The notes under the pieces: model-generated
The model's database searches: none
What the model saw: only the letters and a program-made list of their open reading frames with translations
What the model was told of the DNA's origin: nothing
In this document: positions 7,022 to 14,691 of the stretch, piece after piece
Layout: every line of letters starts with the position of its first letter
Position numbering within the stretch: the stretch's first letter is position 1
NCBI GenBank assembly: GCA_003512125.1
Contig: DOSQ01000005.1
Location: forward strand, 1-21,373
DNA length: 21,373 nt
DNA from: Acidaminococcaceae bacterium
Lineage (GTDB): Bacteria > Bacillota > Negativicutes > Acidaminococcales > Acidaminococcaceae
Direction: 5' to 3'
Translations under genes and position numbers: made by a program

Positions 7022-9406
7022 TCATTTTACCGTTACCACCGTTACCCCGGCGCCACCCATGGACAAATCCGCCAGCGCTACACCCGCCACGCTCTTATGA
7101 TTTTTCAGATATGCGTGCAGTCCCGCACGCAGTGCGCCGGTACCTTTGCCGTGAATGATACGGACCTGGGAGATCCCCGCCAGCAGCGCGTCATCAATGG
7201 CCCGGTCCACAAAGAGGATTGCTTCATCTGTAGTCATGCCCCGTACATCTATCTCCTGGTCCGCCGTTTCTGTTTTCGCAACAAACATGGCATGGGAGGC
7301 ATTGCTTTTGTATTTGGAAGATTTGGGAGGTTTCGGTACTTCCTGTGGTTTATCTTTTACAAGAAGGCACTGGGACAACGGCACCGTCATTTTCAGCACG
7401 CCCACGGAAACCAGCCCGTCTTTTCCCTTCACTTCCAAGAGCGTCCCGTTCTTACGCAGGGACTTTACCAGCACCGTCATACCGGAACGGGCATTATCCG
7501 GTGTCAGGGGCGTTCCCTCCGGCAACGGTTCGTCAAGACTCATATGCTTGTCCAGCCGTTTCCGGGCCTCTTCCGCTTTTGCCTGCAATGCCCGTACATC
7601 CATATCTGCTTTCAGGGAACGCAGTTCTTTTAACACAGCCTCTGCTTCCCGGCGGCTGGTACGGTAAATCTCATCCGCCTGATACCGCGCCTTGCGTAAC
7701 AGCTCGTTCTTCTGTTTTTCAAAATCCTTTTTCTGCCAGGCCAGCTGATTCCGCAGTTTCTCGCTCTCATACCGCAGTTTTTCCACTTCCCGGCTGCGGC
7801 TCTCAAAACGGCGCCGTTCTCCTTCCAGCCCCTGAAGGACATCTTCCATATGCACATGCTCTTCATTCAGCAAGTCGCCGGCATTGTGGACAATTTCTTC
7901 CGGCAGGCCCAGCCGGCGGCTGATATTGAATGCATTGCTGCTGCCCGGTACGCCCATCAGCAGACGGTACGTGGGAAGCAGCGTATCCGGATTAAACTCC
8001 ACGCTGGCATTTTCCATTCCTTCCCGGCCATAAGCAAAGGTCTTCAATTCACTGTAGTGGGTCGTCATCATGGTAAAGACGCCCTGTTTGGTCAGATGCT
8101 CCAGAATGGACATGGCCAGCGCCGCGCCTTCGTTGGGATCCGTACCTGCACAGATCTCGTCTACGAGCACCAGGTCCCGTTCTCTCACATCCTTAAGAAT
8201 GCTGACCAGATTCATCATATGCCCGGAGAACGTGGAAAGGCTCTGCTCAATGCTCTGCTCATCCCCAATATCCGCATACACAGCCCGGAATACCGGGAGT
8301 TTGGCATTCAGTGCCGGTATAAACATACCTGTCTGGCTCATCAGGGCAAACAGGCCTACCGCTTTCAGCGCTACCGTCTTACCGCCAGTGTTGGGACCCG
8401 TTACAAGCAGCGTATGAAACGTTTCCCCCAGATTCACATCCAGCGGCACCGCCGTTTCCGCAGGTAATAACGGATGGCGCCCCTTCTCAATACGCAAACC
8501 GCCATTAGATACCAGTTGTGGCTGGCAGGCCTTTGTTTCTAACGCAAACAGCGCCTTGGCATACACCGCATCTACATCTGCTGCCAGATCAAGGCAGCGC
8601 AAAAGCGTTTCGCCTTCTGCGCCTACGGCGCCGGATAATTGCCGCAGAATCCGCTCGATTTCTTCCTTTTCTTCTGCAACATACCGTTTAATATTATTAT
8701 TCAGGTTTACTACTGTCATGGGTTCAATAAACAGCGTAGCGCCTGTCCCGCTCTGATCATGCACGATACCGGGAAAGTTTGCCCTGTATTCCTGTTTAAT
8801 GGGAATCACATACCGGTCTCCCCGCATGGTGACCAGTGCATCCTGAAAATATTTCTGATTGTTCGGATCATGGAGGATCTTCTCCAACTGTGACCTGACC
8901 TTGCTTTTCGCAGCCGCAATCCCGGTACGCAGCCCTGCCAGTTTTACAGATGCCGTATCCAGTATTTCCCCTTTATCCGAAATACTTTTCTCCAGCTGAC
9001 GTACCAGCCTGGGAAACTCTGCCAGCCCCCTTCCGTATTCTGCCAGATTGGGATGATCGTCGCTTTCGGTCAGCAAAAACACTTTTAAAGCCCCAAAAGC
9101 CTGCATGCTGGATTTAATCTGCATCAGCTCTTCTACGTCAAGCACACTGCCGATACGGGCCCGTTTCACCGCATCCGTGATACTGTACAGGCCGCCGAAC
9201 GGGAACCGTCTGCCTGTATTCAAAATTCGCAACGCTTCCGCCGTTTCCATGTGCATACGCTTTACCGTCTCAAAGTCAGAAGAGATACCCAGCGCAAGCA
9301 GTTTTTCTTTCCCAAGCTCCGTTGCCGCTTTTTCTGCGGCTTTTTGTTTAACTTTGTCAAACTCAAGCGTCTTAACAGCAAAACGCCCTGAAATACGATT
9401 GTTCAT
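7022..9406 (-). CDS. mutS2: MutS2 family endonuclease/ATPase
   Basis: A 794-residue cytoplasmic MutS homologue without the mismatch-recognition domain. The family acts in suppression of recombination or, in B. subtilis, in ribosome collision rescue. The core and lever region comes first, then the ABC-type ATPase with Walker A GPNTGGKT at 337-344 (Lys343), the Walker B segment DLVLVDEICAGTDPNEGAALA and the switch MTTHYSELKTFA. A long Lys/Glu/Arg-rich coiled coil spans roughly 510-620, followed by a KOW-like segment. The C-terminal Smr domain (about 718-794) has DVRG at 720-723 and HGKGTG at 752-757, both intact. AGAGGAA (9411-9417) stands four bases before the ATG. It is transcribed away from pcrA from an extended -10 promoter. 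Confidence 0.96.
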   Translation of the reverse strand: MNNRISGRFAVKTLEFDKVKQKAAEKAATELGKEKLLALGISSDFETVKRMHMETAEALRILNTGRRFPFGGLYSITDAVKRARIGSVLDVEELMQIKSSMQAFGALKVFLLTESDDHPNLAEYGRGLAEFPRLVRQLEKSISDKGEILDTASVKLAGLRTGIAAAKSKVRSQLEKILHDPNNQKYFQDALVTMRGDRYVIPIKQEYRANFPGIVHDQSGTGATLFIEPMTVVNLNNNIKRYVAEEKEEIERILRQLSGAVGAEGETLLRCLDLAADVDAVYAKALFALETKACQPQLVSNGGLRIEKGRHPLLPAETAVPLDVNLGETFHTLLVTGPNTGGKTVALKAVGLFALMSQTGMFIPALNAKLPVFRAVYADIGDEQSIEQSLSTFSGHMMNLVSILKDVRERDLVLVDEICAGTDPNEGAALAMSILEHLTKQGVFTMMTTHYSELKTFAYGREGMENASVEFNPDTLLPTYRLLMGVPGSSNAFNISRRLGLPEEIVHNAGDLLNEEHVHMEDVLQGLEGERRRFESRSREVEKLRYESEKLRNQLAWQKKDFEKQKNELLRKARYQADEIYRTSRREAEAVLKELRSLKADMDVRALQAKAEEARKRLDKHMSLDEPLPEGTPLTPDNARSGMTVLVKSLRKNGTLLEVKGKDGLVSVGVLKMTVPLSQCLLVKDKPQEVPKPPKSSKYKSNASHAMFVAKTETADQEIDVRGMTTDEAILFVDRAIDDALLAGISQVRIIHGKGTGALRAGLHAYLKNHKSVAGVALADLSMGGAGVTVVTVK

Positions 9407-9496
9407 ACAGTTCCTCTTTTATTGAATGATAAATAATAAAACACAGTAAAAGTTCATCCACTCACACGAATCCCTTTCATTTTTCCTGTTCATCTG

Positions 9497-9505
9497 ATTA
9501 TATCA
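9497..9505 (-). promoter_or_regulatory. Extended -10 promoter of mutS2
   Basis: TGATATAAT on the minus strand provides a consensus TATAAT (9497-9502) with the TG of an extended -10. No good -35 box is seen at 16-18 bp, though TTGTGA occurs at 9525-9530 (22 bp away). The predicted leader is about 85 nt. Confidence 0.55.
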
Positions 9506-9637
9506 TATCTGTTTGCCAAACGTATCACAAAAATGCATCCGCGTCTTTGCTTTTTCCGATACAGCTTCTTTCAAGGTTTTCAGATCATTCACCATGAAAC
9601 TTCTTTGATCTGTCCGCTTTTCTTTTTTCAGTCTATA

Positions 9638-9646
9638 TGGTACAAT
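9638..9646 (+). promoter_or_regulatory. Extended -10 promoter of the pcrA-type helicase gene
   Basis: TGGTACAAT supplies an extended -10 (TACAAT at 9641-9646) about 40 bp before the start codon. The -35 region is poor, which is usual for extended -10 promoters. Predicted transcription start is near 9653, inside the LexA-like sequence. Confidence 0.55.
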
Positions 9647-9651
9647 AAACA

Positions 9652-9664
9652 CGAACGTTTGTTT
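9652..9664 (+). promoter_or_regulatory. LexA (SOS) box-like sequence
   Basis: CGAACGTTTGTTT matches the Firmicute LexA pattern CGAAC-N4-GTTC except for the final C, which is T. It overlaps the predicted start of the helicase transcript, where a repressor would block initiation. One degenerate half site makes this tentative. Confidence 0.3.
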
Positions 9665-9673
9665 TTTTACTTT

Positions 9674-9678
9674 GGAGG
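9674..9678 (+). promoter_or_regulatory. Ribosome binding site fixing the helicase start
   Basis: GGAGG lies eight bases before the ATG at 9687. An in-frame TTG at 9672 would place this site inside the gene and has no site of its own, so the ATG is preferred. Confidence 0.8.
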
Positions 9679-9686
9679 CTTTGTAC

Positions 9687-11858
9687 ATGGAAGACACAAA
9701 CGAATATTCAAACACAATGCAGAAACTGAATACGTCACAGCGGGAAGCAGTATGCGCTACAGAAGGGTTTATCCGTGTCATTGCCGGGGCAGGTTCGGGA
9801 AAGACCCGGGCCCTTTCCCACCGGTTTGCCTTTCTGGTAAATGAGCTTGGCATCCTGCCGGGCAATATCCTGTGCGTCACCTTCACCAACAAATCCGCCA
9901 ATGAGATGCGGCAGCGCATCCACAATCTGACCGGGGACAACGATACGGGTTACATCAACACCTTCCACGGCTTTTGTGTATCCGTCCTGCAGGAAGACAG
10001 CTATGCTGCAGGTTATCCCAAAAGTTTTCTGGTATTGGATAACTCTGACATCGATGCGATGCTGCAGATCATTTATGAAGAACGGGGCCTGACCCTGCGG
10101 GACATGACCTTTTCCATGGCCAGGGATATGATCGAAATTCAGAAACTGTTTAAAAGGCCGGATTATTATAAAGATATGATTGCCCTGCCTCTGGAAACAC
10201 TGAAAGAAAAGTATGACGGGGCCGTCAGAACGGAAGATATCATTTTTTACGGCTACCTCTACCAGGAAAAGAAATGCTTCGGCCTGGACTACAACGACCT
10301 TATCAAGTTCACATTGCATATTTTCAAAGAGAGGAAGGATATCCGCCAGAAATGGCAGCAACGACTGGAATACATCATGATTGACGAGTTCCAGGATATC
10401 GATTCCCTGCAGTACGAACTGATGGAAGTCCTGGCCGCCTGGCACAAGAATCTTTTTATAGTAGGCGACCCGGATCAGACCATTTACACCTGGCGGGGCG
10501 CTGACGGACGTTTCCTGCTGGATTTTGATACGAAATTCCCGGGTACCCGGACCATCATGATGATGGAAAATTACCGTTCTACGCCGCAAATTCTGGCGGC
10601 AGCCAACTCCCTCATTGAAAAAAACCGACATCGAATGCAAAAGGAACTGCTGTCCCGGTGTCCCGACGGCGCACATGTGGTGTGCCATTTTGCGGATACT
10701 CAGGAAAATGAAGCGAAGTGGATTTGTAACGAAATTCGCAGGCTGCAGGCTGAAGGCGTCGATTATACGGACATCACCCTGCTGTATCGGGCCCATTACG
10801 TGACCCGGACTATCGAACAGATATTCCTGCAGGAAAAGATTCCCTACACCATCTACAGCGGCGTGCAGTTCTTCGACCGCATGGAAATCAAAGACGCCCT
10901 CAGTTATCTGCGCATGATCGCTTTCAAAGACGATCTTTCCTTCCGCCGGATCGTCAATACACCGAAACGCAACATGGGAAAACGGCGGCTGGCTTTTCTG
11001 GAAGACTATGCGGCACAGCACGGCTGCACGTTATACCGGGCACTGACAGAAACACTGGAAGACCCCATCTTTAAGGGAACCAAAGCCCGTCAGTTTATAA
11101 ACCTGATAGAACGGTATGCCACTGACTACGAAGGCCGTCCTGTATCGGAGGTGCTGGCGGCCATTCTCAACGAAAGCGGCTATGAAAAAATGCTGCGCAC
11201 GGAAGGAAGTCAGGAACGGCTTGACAATATAGCTGAACTGAAGCAGTCCGTCTACGAATATGAAACCACCTGTGGTGAGGAAGTCTCCCTGTCGCATTAT
11301 CTAACCCACGTATCCCTGTTTACCAACGCTGACAGCGCGGAAGCCAAAGGCAAAGTAAAACTGATGACCGTCCATGCAGCCAAGGGACTAGAATTTCCCA
11401 CGGTCTTTTTGTGCGGTATGAACGAGGGGATCTTCCCTTCCCGGAAGGTTCGAACCCAGGAAGCCATGGAAGAAGAACGGCGACTGGCTTTTGTCGCTGT
11501 AACCCGCGCCAAAAACAGACTGTATTTATCCCGGGGATCCGGCCGTAACTTTGACGGCTCACCCCAATATCCTTCCCGCTTTATTCTGGATATCGACAAA
11601 AACCTGCTACAATATACAGAAGAGCCAAGGGAAGAACTGATCAAAGAAGCCAGGGACTATATCGTTCTCAGCCAGAAATATATGCCCGAGAAGGAAAGCG
11701 ACGTAGCTTTTCCCATCGGACAACGGGTGCGCCACGCTGTGTTCGGCACCGGTACTGTCACCGAAACAGACAAGGATAAGGGTGCACACGTGATACAGTT
11801 CGACAGCATGGAAACGCCGCGCAAGATATCGTTCCGGGTAAAGTTAGAAAAAATTTAG
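9687..11858 (+). CDS. pcrA: UvrD/PcrA-type superfamily 1 DNA helicase
   Basis: A 723-residue ATP-dependent 3'-5' DNA helicase for nucleotide excision repair, replication conflicts and removal of RecA filaments. Motifs in order: Q motif LNTSQREAV, Walker A AGAGSGKT at 33-40 (Lys39), TFTNKSANEM (Ia), YIMIDEFQDIDSLQ with DEFQD at 233-237 (II), VGDPDQTIYTWRGAD (III), ENYRSTPQIL (IV), VKLMTVHAAKGLEFPTVFL (V) and EERRLAFVAVTRAKNRLYLS (VI). The C-terminus (GQRVRHAVFGTGTV onward) resembles the Tudor-like domain by which PcrA binds RNA polymerase. The length is slightly below that of typical PcrA (about 740). It is a single gene, divergent from mutS2, closed by a strong terminator. A PcrA role is favoured over other UvrD paralogues by that C-terminal domain. 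Confidence 0.93.
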   Translation: MEDTNEYSNTMQKLNTSQREAVCATEGFIRVIAGAGSGKTRALSHRFAFLVNELGILPGNILCVTFTNKSANEMRQRIHNLTGDNDTGYINTFHGFCVSVLQEDSYAAGYPKSFLVLDNSDIDAMLQIIYEERGLTLRDMTFSMARDMIEIQKLFKRPDYYKDMIALPLETLKEKYDGAVRTEDIIFYGYLYQEKKCFGLDYNDLIKFTLHIFKERKDIRQKWQQRLEYIMIDEFQDIDSLQYELMEVLAAWHKNLFIVGDPDQTIYTWRGADGRFLLDFDTKFPGTRTIMMMENYRSTPQILAAANSLIEKNRHRMQKELLSRCPDGAHVVCHFADTQENEAKWICNEIRRLQAEGVDYTDITLLYRAHYVTRTIEQIFLQEKIPYTIYSGVQFFDRMEIKDALSYLRMIAFKDDLSFRRIVNTPKRNMGKRRLAFLEDYAAQHGCTLYRALTETLEDPIFKGTKARQFINLIERYATDYEGRPVSEVLAAILNESGYEKMLRTEGSQERLDNIAELKQSVYEYETTCGEEVSLSHYLTHVSLFTNADSAEAKGKVKLMTVHAAKGLEFPTVFLCGMNEGIFPSRKVRTQEAMEEERRLAFVAVTRAKNRLYLSRGSGRNFDGSPQYPSRFILDIDKNLLQYTEEPREELIKEARDYIVLSQKYMPEKESDVAFPIGQRVRHAVFGTGTVTETDKDKGAHVIQFDSMETPRKISFRVKLEKI

Positions 11859-11906
11859 ACAGAAAAGACCTGATTTCTTCTGAAATACAAAAATGTAATA
11901 TCAGCG

Positions 11907-11950
11907 AAAGACCATGGGATGCGCGTTCTGCTCCCATGGTCTTTTATTTA
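11907..11950 (+). terminator. Intrinsic terminator of the helicase gene
   Basis: A perfect 13-bp stem (11907-11919 with 11932-11944) has a 12-nt loop and is followed by TTTTATTTA. It separates the helicase from the converging U32 gene. On the minus strand only TTTCG follows the stem, so it is mainly rightward. Confidence 0.9.
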
Positions 11951-12075
11951 AGGAAACAATGATGCATTCGCAGGCACGCTGCCCGGCAATTTTTGTGACT
12001 GATTACGGAAACGTCCCTCGCCGAAGCTACGGGCCAAAGCCGCAACGTTTACAGTATCGAAGCTTGTAAGAACAA
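11951..12075. other. Unexplained intergenic block open in two antisense frames
   Basis: Between the helicase terminator and the stop of the U32 gene lies a GC-balanced segment unlike the AT-rich spacers elsewhere. On the + strand, ATG at 11959 or 11962 with AGGAAAC just upstream opens a 36-residue frame to TAA at 12067-12069 (begins MMHSQARCPAIFVTDYG). On the minus strand a frame runs open from inside the U32 gene and ends at a TAA near 11951 (contains ALARSFGEGRF). I recognise no family. It may be a dispersed intergenic repeat, a gene remnant, or a short gene. Confidence 0.35.
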
Positions 12076-14565
12076 CTACAGTACACCCCGGTAATAATGA
12101 CCCCTTGTAGTCCCCGGCAGGTTCTCCACCGTCCCGCCCCGCAACGCCAGAGTTTCTTTAAACGTTTTCACTAACACCGTAAGCCGGTTCGGTTCATACG
12201 CCCTCCCGTCGACACGTACCCGGGAAATCCCCATGTCCCGCAGTTCCTGAAGACCTCCCAATACGGACAGGTCCTGCGAGTTCAGCACATGCATCCGGCA
12301 GAACTGGTCACCGGCGAGCCGGAATTTTGCTTCTTTCCGGTCATGCAGATAGATTTCCTCTTTACACTGGAACGTGCAGGAGCCTTTATCCAGATTTCCC
12401 AGGAAACTGCCCCCCGCACAGTATTCAGATACCATCATCTCAATAGGTCCCTGTACCATACACTCCAGCGGCAACGGACTGACCCTGACCAGATGAGCCA
12501 GTTGCCCCATGTTCAGCTCCACAGAAAGGGTCGCACCGGCTGCGCCTGCCTCTTTCCAGAACTGCAGGTTCTGGGTATTGTAAATATTCAGGCTCATATC
12601 CGCCCACAAAGGTATTTTTATATCCAGATCCTGTGCCAGTTGCCAGATTCCCAGATTGTGTACATATAACAAGTCAACACCGCACGTTTCAGCCTGTTGC
12701 AAAAATTTTGCAAAATACCCCAGCTGCCCTTCCTTCACAATACGGGGGGTGGAAAAAGCAATTTTGCGCCCGGTTTCCTTCACCAGCTTTGCAGCGGTTT
12801 CATAATCTGCAAAAGTCACATCTCTTACACTGTACCGGTCGCCACCAAAGATGATCCAGTCCGCTCCGCCCTCCAGGGCCGCTTTCACTTTGTCGACCGT
12901 ATCCACCCAGGCGGTAAGCTGTGTGCCTTGTCCTGCCTTTCCGTTCTTCATACAGTTTTGTTCCTGCCCTTGCAGCCACCGCGCCAGCCGGTTTTCATTC
13001 TTCACAGACGGGCGACTGGGCGCAAAAGCTTCCAGACGTGCTTTATCCAATGCTTCGCAGGCTTTTCGGCGGGCCTCGTTGATTTCACTCATGGGCACCA
13101 TAAGACCTGTACCAATATCTGTTTCCAGCTTTTCCAATACGTATTCCGTCGTTCCCAAACGGTCTATCTGTTTACGCACCGCCGATTCATCAAGTGCATG
13201 CTTCCTCGCAGGTTCCGCAATAAAATCCGTCTGGCCGGACCCGGTATTTCCATCCGGATCTGTCAATGTTACCTGTAACGTGCTGCCTGAATATACCGTT
13301 ACCTTTGCCATAACAGGGATACGTTTCCTGTTCTTTTCACCGTAAAACTGTCCGGCATATGCCATCAGTTCACTGTCAAGTGTCCGGAAGACACGGTCGT
13401 TCAGGCGCACGCCCTTCGGCACATTGATTTCGGCCAGCATTCCTGCTGCCGCTGTTTCCACCAAACTGCCCTGAACCCGTAATGTATTCACAGTCGTGCC
13501 AACGCGTCCGCCGACCTTCACCCAGAATTCCAGGCCGTCTCCTGTGTGAATCGTTTTTTCCAGTTTTATTACCGCCTTGGTATGATCCTTATTCAGCTTC
13601 TGTACGCGGCCTACCAGCACGCCCCGGTTATTGGGACGACGGTCGCTCATCATGAGGCGGCCCTGATGCCTTTCCAGATAGGCCGTCGTAAAATCCCGGT
13701 TGAAAATCTGCTCTATGTTCGCCAGATCTTTCTCCGGTACTTCGTAATGACCGCCTTTGTAACTGTCCATAGCCCGGCGGTATGCATCCACCACCACCGC
13801 CACGTATTCCGGCCGCTTCATACGGCCTTCAATTTTATAAGAAACCACTCCCGCTTCAATCATCTGTGGCAGAACCCGCAGCGTGTTCAGATCTTTCGGG
13901 CTTAACAGGTATTGCCCTGCATCTTTTCCTGCCAGCAGGTCATTGCCGTTTTTATCCACCAGCGTATATGGCAGGCGGCAGGGCTGGGCACAGCGTCCCC
14001 GGTTCCCGCTCCGTCCCCCGATCAGGCTGCTCATCAGGCACTGGCCGGAATAACATACGCATAACGCACCGTGAATAAAAGCCTCAATTTCCAGCCCGGT
14101 TTCGCTTGCCTTTTTCAAGTCAGACAAAGACAACTCACGGGCAGGCACCACACGGACGATCCCATGATCGGCCGCAAACCGGACACCGGCAGAATTGGTC
14201 ACCGTCATCTGGGTAGACGCATGCAATGGTAATCCGGGGACCAGCTTTTGCGCGACCCGGATCACGCCCAGATCCTGTACAATGATTCCGTCTATACCCA
14301 CATTATGCAGAAAGACCAGATAATCCTCCAGCTCTGGCATTTCCCTGTCATCCACCAACGTATTGACCGTCACATACAGGCGGACATGATGCATGTGGCA
14401 GAAGTAAACGGCCCTTACCATCTCTTCCCGGTCGAAATTACTGGCATAAGCCCGTGCCCCAAAGGCCTTTCCTCCCAGATAAATTGCATCCGCCCCGGCA
14501 TTTACCGCTGCTTCCAGTGCTTCCCATGTACCTGCTGGAGCTAGTAATTCTATTTCTTTCTGCAT
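12076..14565 (-). CDS. U32 family protein (RlhA/TrhP-like RNA hydroxylase relative, DUF3656-type long form)
   Basis: An 829-residue U32 protein. Members long called collagenase-like peptidases are now known, in E. coli RlhA and TrhP, to act in hydroxylation of 23S rRNA and tRNA pyrimidines, so a role in RNA modification is more likely than proteolysis. The N-terminal barrel begins IELLAPAGTWEALEAAVNAG and carries the U32 signature FIHGALCVCYSGQC followed by GNRGRCAQPC; Cys169, 171, 176, 192 and 196 could hold an iron-sulfur cluster as in related UbiU/UbiV. A middle domain (about 330-560) is followed by a second barrel-like half (about 575-820) with its own cysteines at 716, 730, 734 and 756. 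The ATG at 14565 is chosen because AAGGAG (14572-14577) lies six bases before it; an upstream in-frame start adding 31 residues has no such site. It is the last gene of the leftward cluster, with a possible promoter of its own at 14630-14658. Confidence 0.88.
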   Translation of the reverse strand: MQKEIELLAPAGTWEALEAAVNAGADAIYLGGKAFGARAYASNFDREEMVRAVYFCHMHHVRLYVTVNTLVDDREMPELEDYLVFLHNVGIDGIIVQDLGVIRVAQKLVPGLPLHASTQMTVTNSAGVRFAADHGIVRVVPARELSLSDLKKASETGLEIEAFIHGALCVCYSGQCLMSSLIGGRSGNRGRCAQPCRLPYTLVDKNGNDLLAGKDAGQYLLSPKDLNTLRVLPQMIEAGVVSYKIEGRMKRPEYVAVVVDAYRRAMDSYKGGHYEVPEKDLANIEQIFNRDFTTAYLERHQGRLMMSDRRPNNRGVLVGRVQKLNKDHTKAVIKLEKTIHTGDGLEFWVKVGGRVGTTVNTLRVQGSLVETAAAGMLAEINVPKGVRLNDRVFRTLDSELMAYAGQFYGEKNRKRIPVMAKVTVYSGSTLQVTLTDPDGNTGSGQTDFIAEPARKHALDESAVRKQIDRLGTTEYVLEKLETDIGTGLMVPMSEINEARRKACEALDKARLEAFAPSRPSVKNENRLARWLQGQEQNCMKNGKAGQGTQLTAWVDTVDKVKAALEGGADWIIFGGDRYSVRDVTFADYETAAKLVKETGRKIAFSTPRIVKEGQLGYFAKFLQQAETCGVDLLYVHNLGIWQLAQDLDIKIPLWADMSLNIYNTQNLQFWKEAGAAGATLSVELNMGQLAHLVRVSPLPLECMVQGPIEMMVSEYCAGGSFLGNLDKGSCTFQCKEEIYLHDRKEAKFRLAGDQFCRMHVLNSQDLSVLGGLQELRDMGISRVRVDGRAYEPNRLTVLVKTFKETLALRGGTVENLPGTTRGHYYRGVL

Positions 14566-14571
14566 AATTGA

Positions 14572-14577
14572 CTCCTT
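14572..14577 (-). promoter_or_regulatory. Ribosome binding site fixing the U32 start
   Basis: AAGGAG on the minus strand is six bases from the ATG whose product begins MQKEIELLAPAG, the normal family start. Confidence 0.8.
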
Positions 14578-14629
14578 TTCACCTGGCCGGCAGTGAAAGC
14601 AGGAACGTTTCTTCCCACCGGCGTTATTC

Positions 14630-14658
14630 CTTATATTTAACGAAAGCAGCACCGTCAC
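14630..14658 (-). promoter_or_regulatory. Possible promoter of the U32 gene
   Basis: On the minus strand, GTGACG (14653-14658, four of six matches) is followed by 17 bp and TATAAG (14630-14635, five of six). The -35 box lies in the loop of the hairpin that ends the preceding gene. The leader of about 60 nt contains an imperfect GC-rich hairpin (14586-14590 with 14618-14622). Confidence 0.45.
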
Positions 14659-14674
14659 AAAGGCGATGCTGCTT
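14644..14674 (-). terminator. Hairpin after the inhibitor-domain gene, probable weak terminator
   Basis: An 8-bp stem (14644-14651 with 14667-14674) encloses a loop that can pair further. On the minus strand it is followed by TTCGTTAAAT, a poor T tract. It starts 17 bp after the stop of the chagasin-domain gene, so partial termination with read-through into the U32 gene is likely. Confidence 0.5.
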
Positions 14675-14691
14675 CATAACATGAGTTCTCA

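Noticed and set aside
9503..9595. A 30-residue minus-strand frame in the mutS2-pcrA spacer
   Set aside because: Only a weak ribosome binding site, and its end abuts the mutS2 promoter; nothing supports it as a gene. An inverted repeat here (9581-9587 with 9606-9612) is noted without a role.
9735..11021. A 428-residue open frame antisense to the helicase
   Set aside because: It is the mirror of a well-supported helicase gene, with no start signal and a His/Phe/Gln-rich shadow composition.
14566..14658. Longer start for the U32 gene (31 extra residues)
   Set aside because: No ribosome binding site at that start; the added residues are translated spacer and a hairpin, while a good site precedes the inner ATG.
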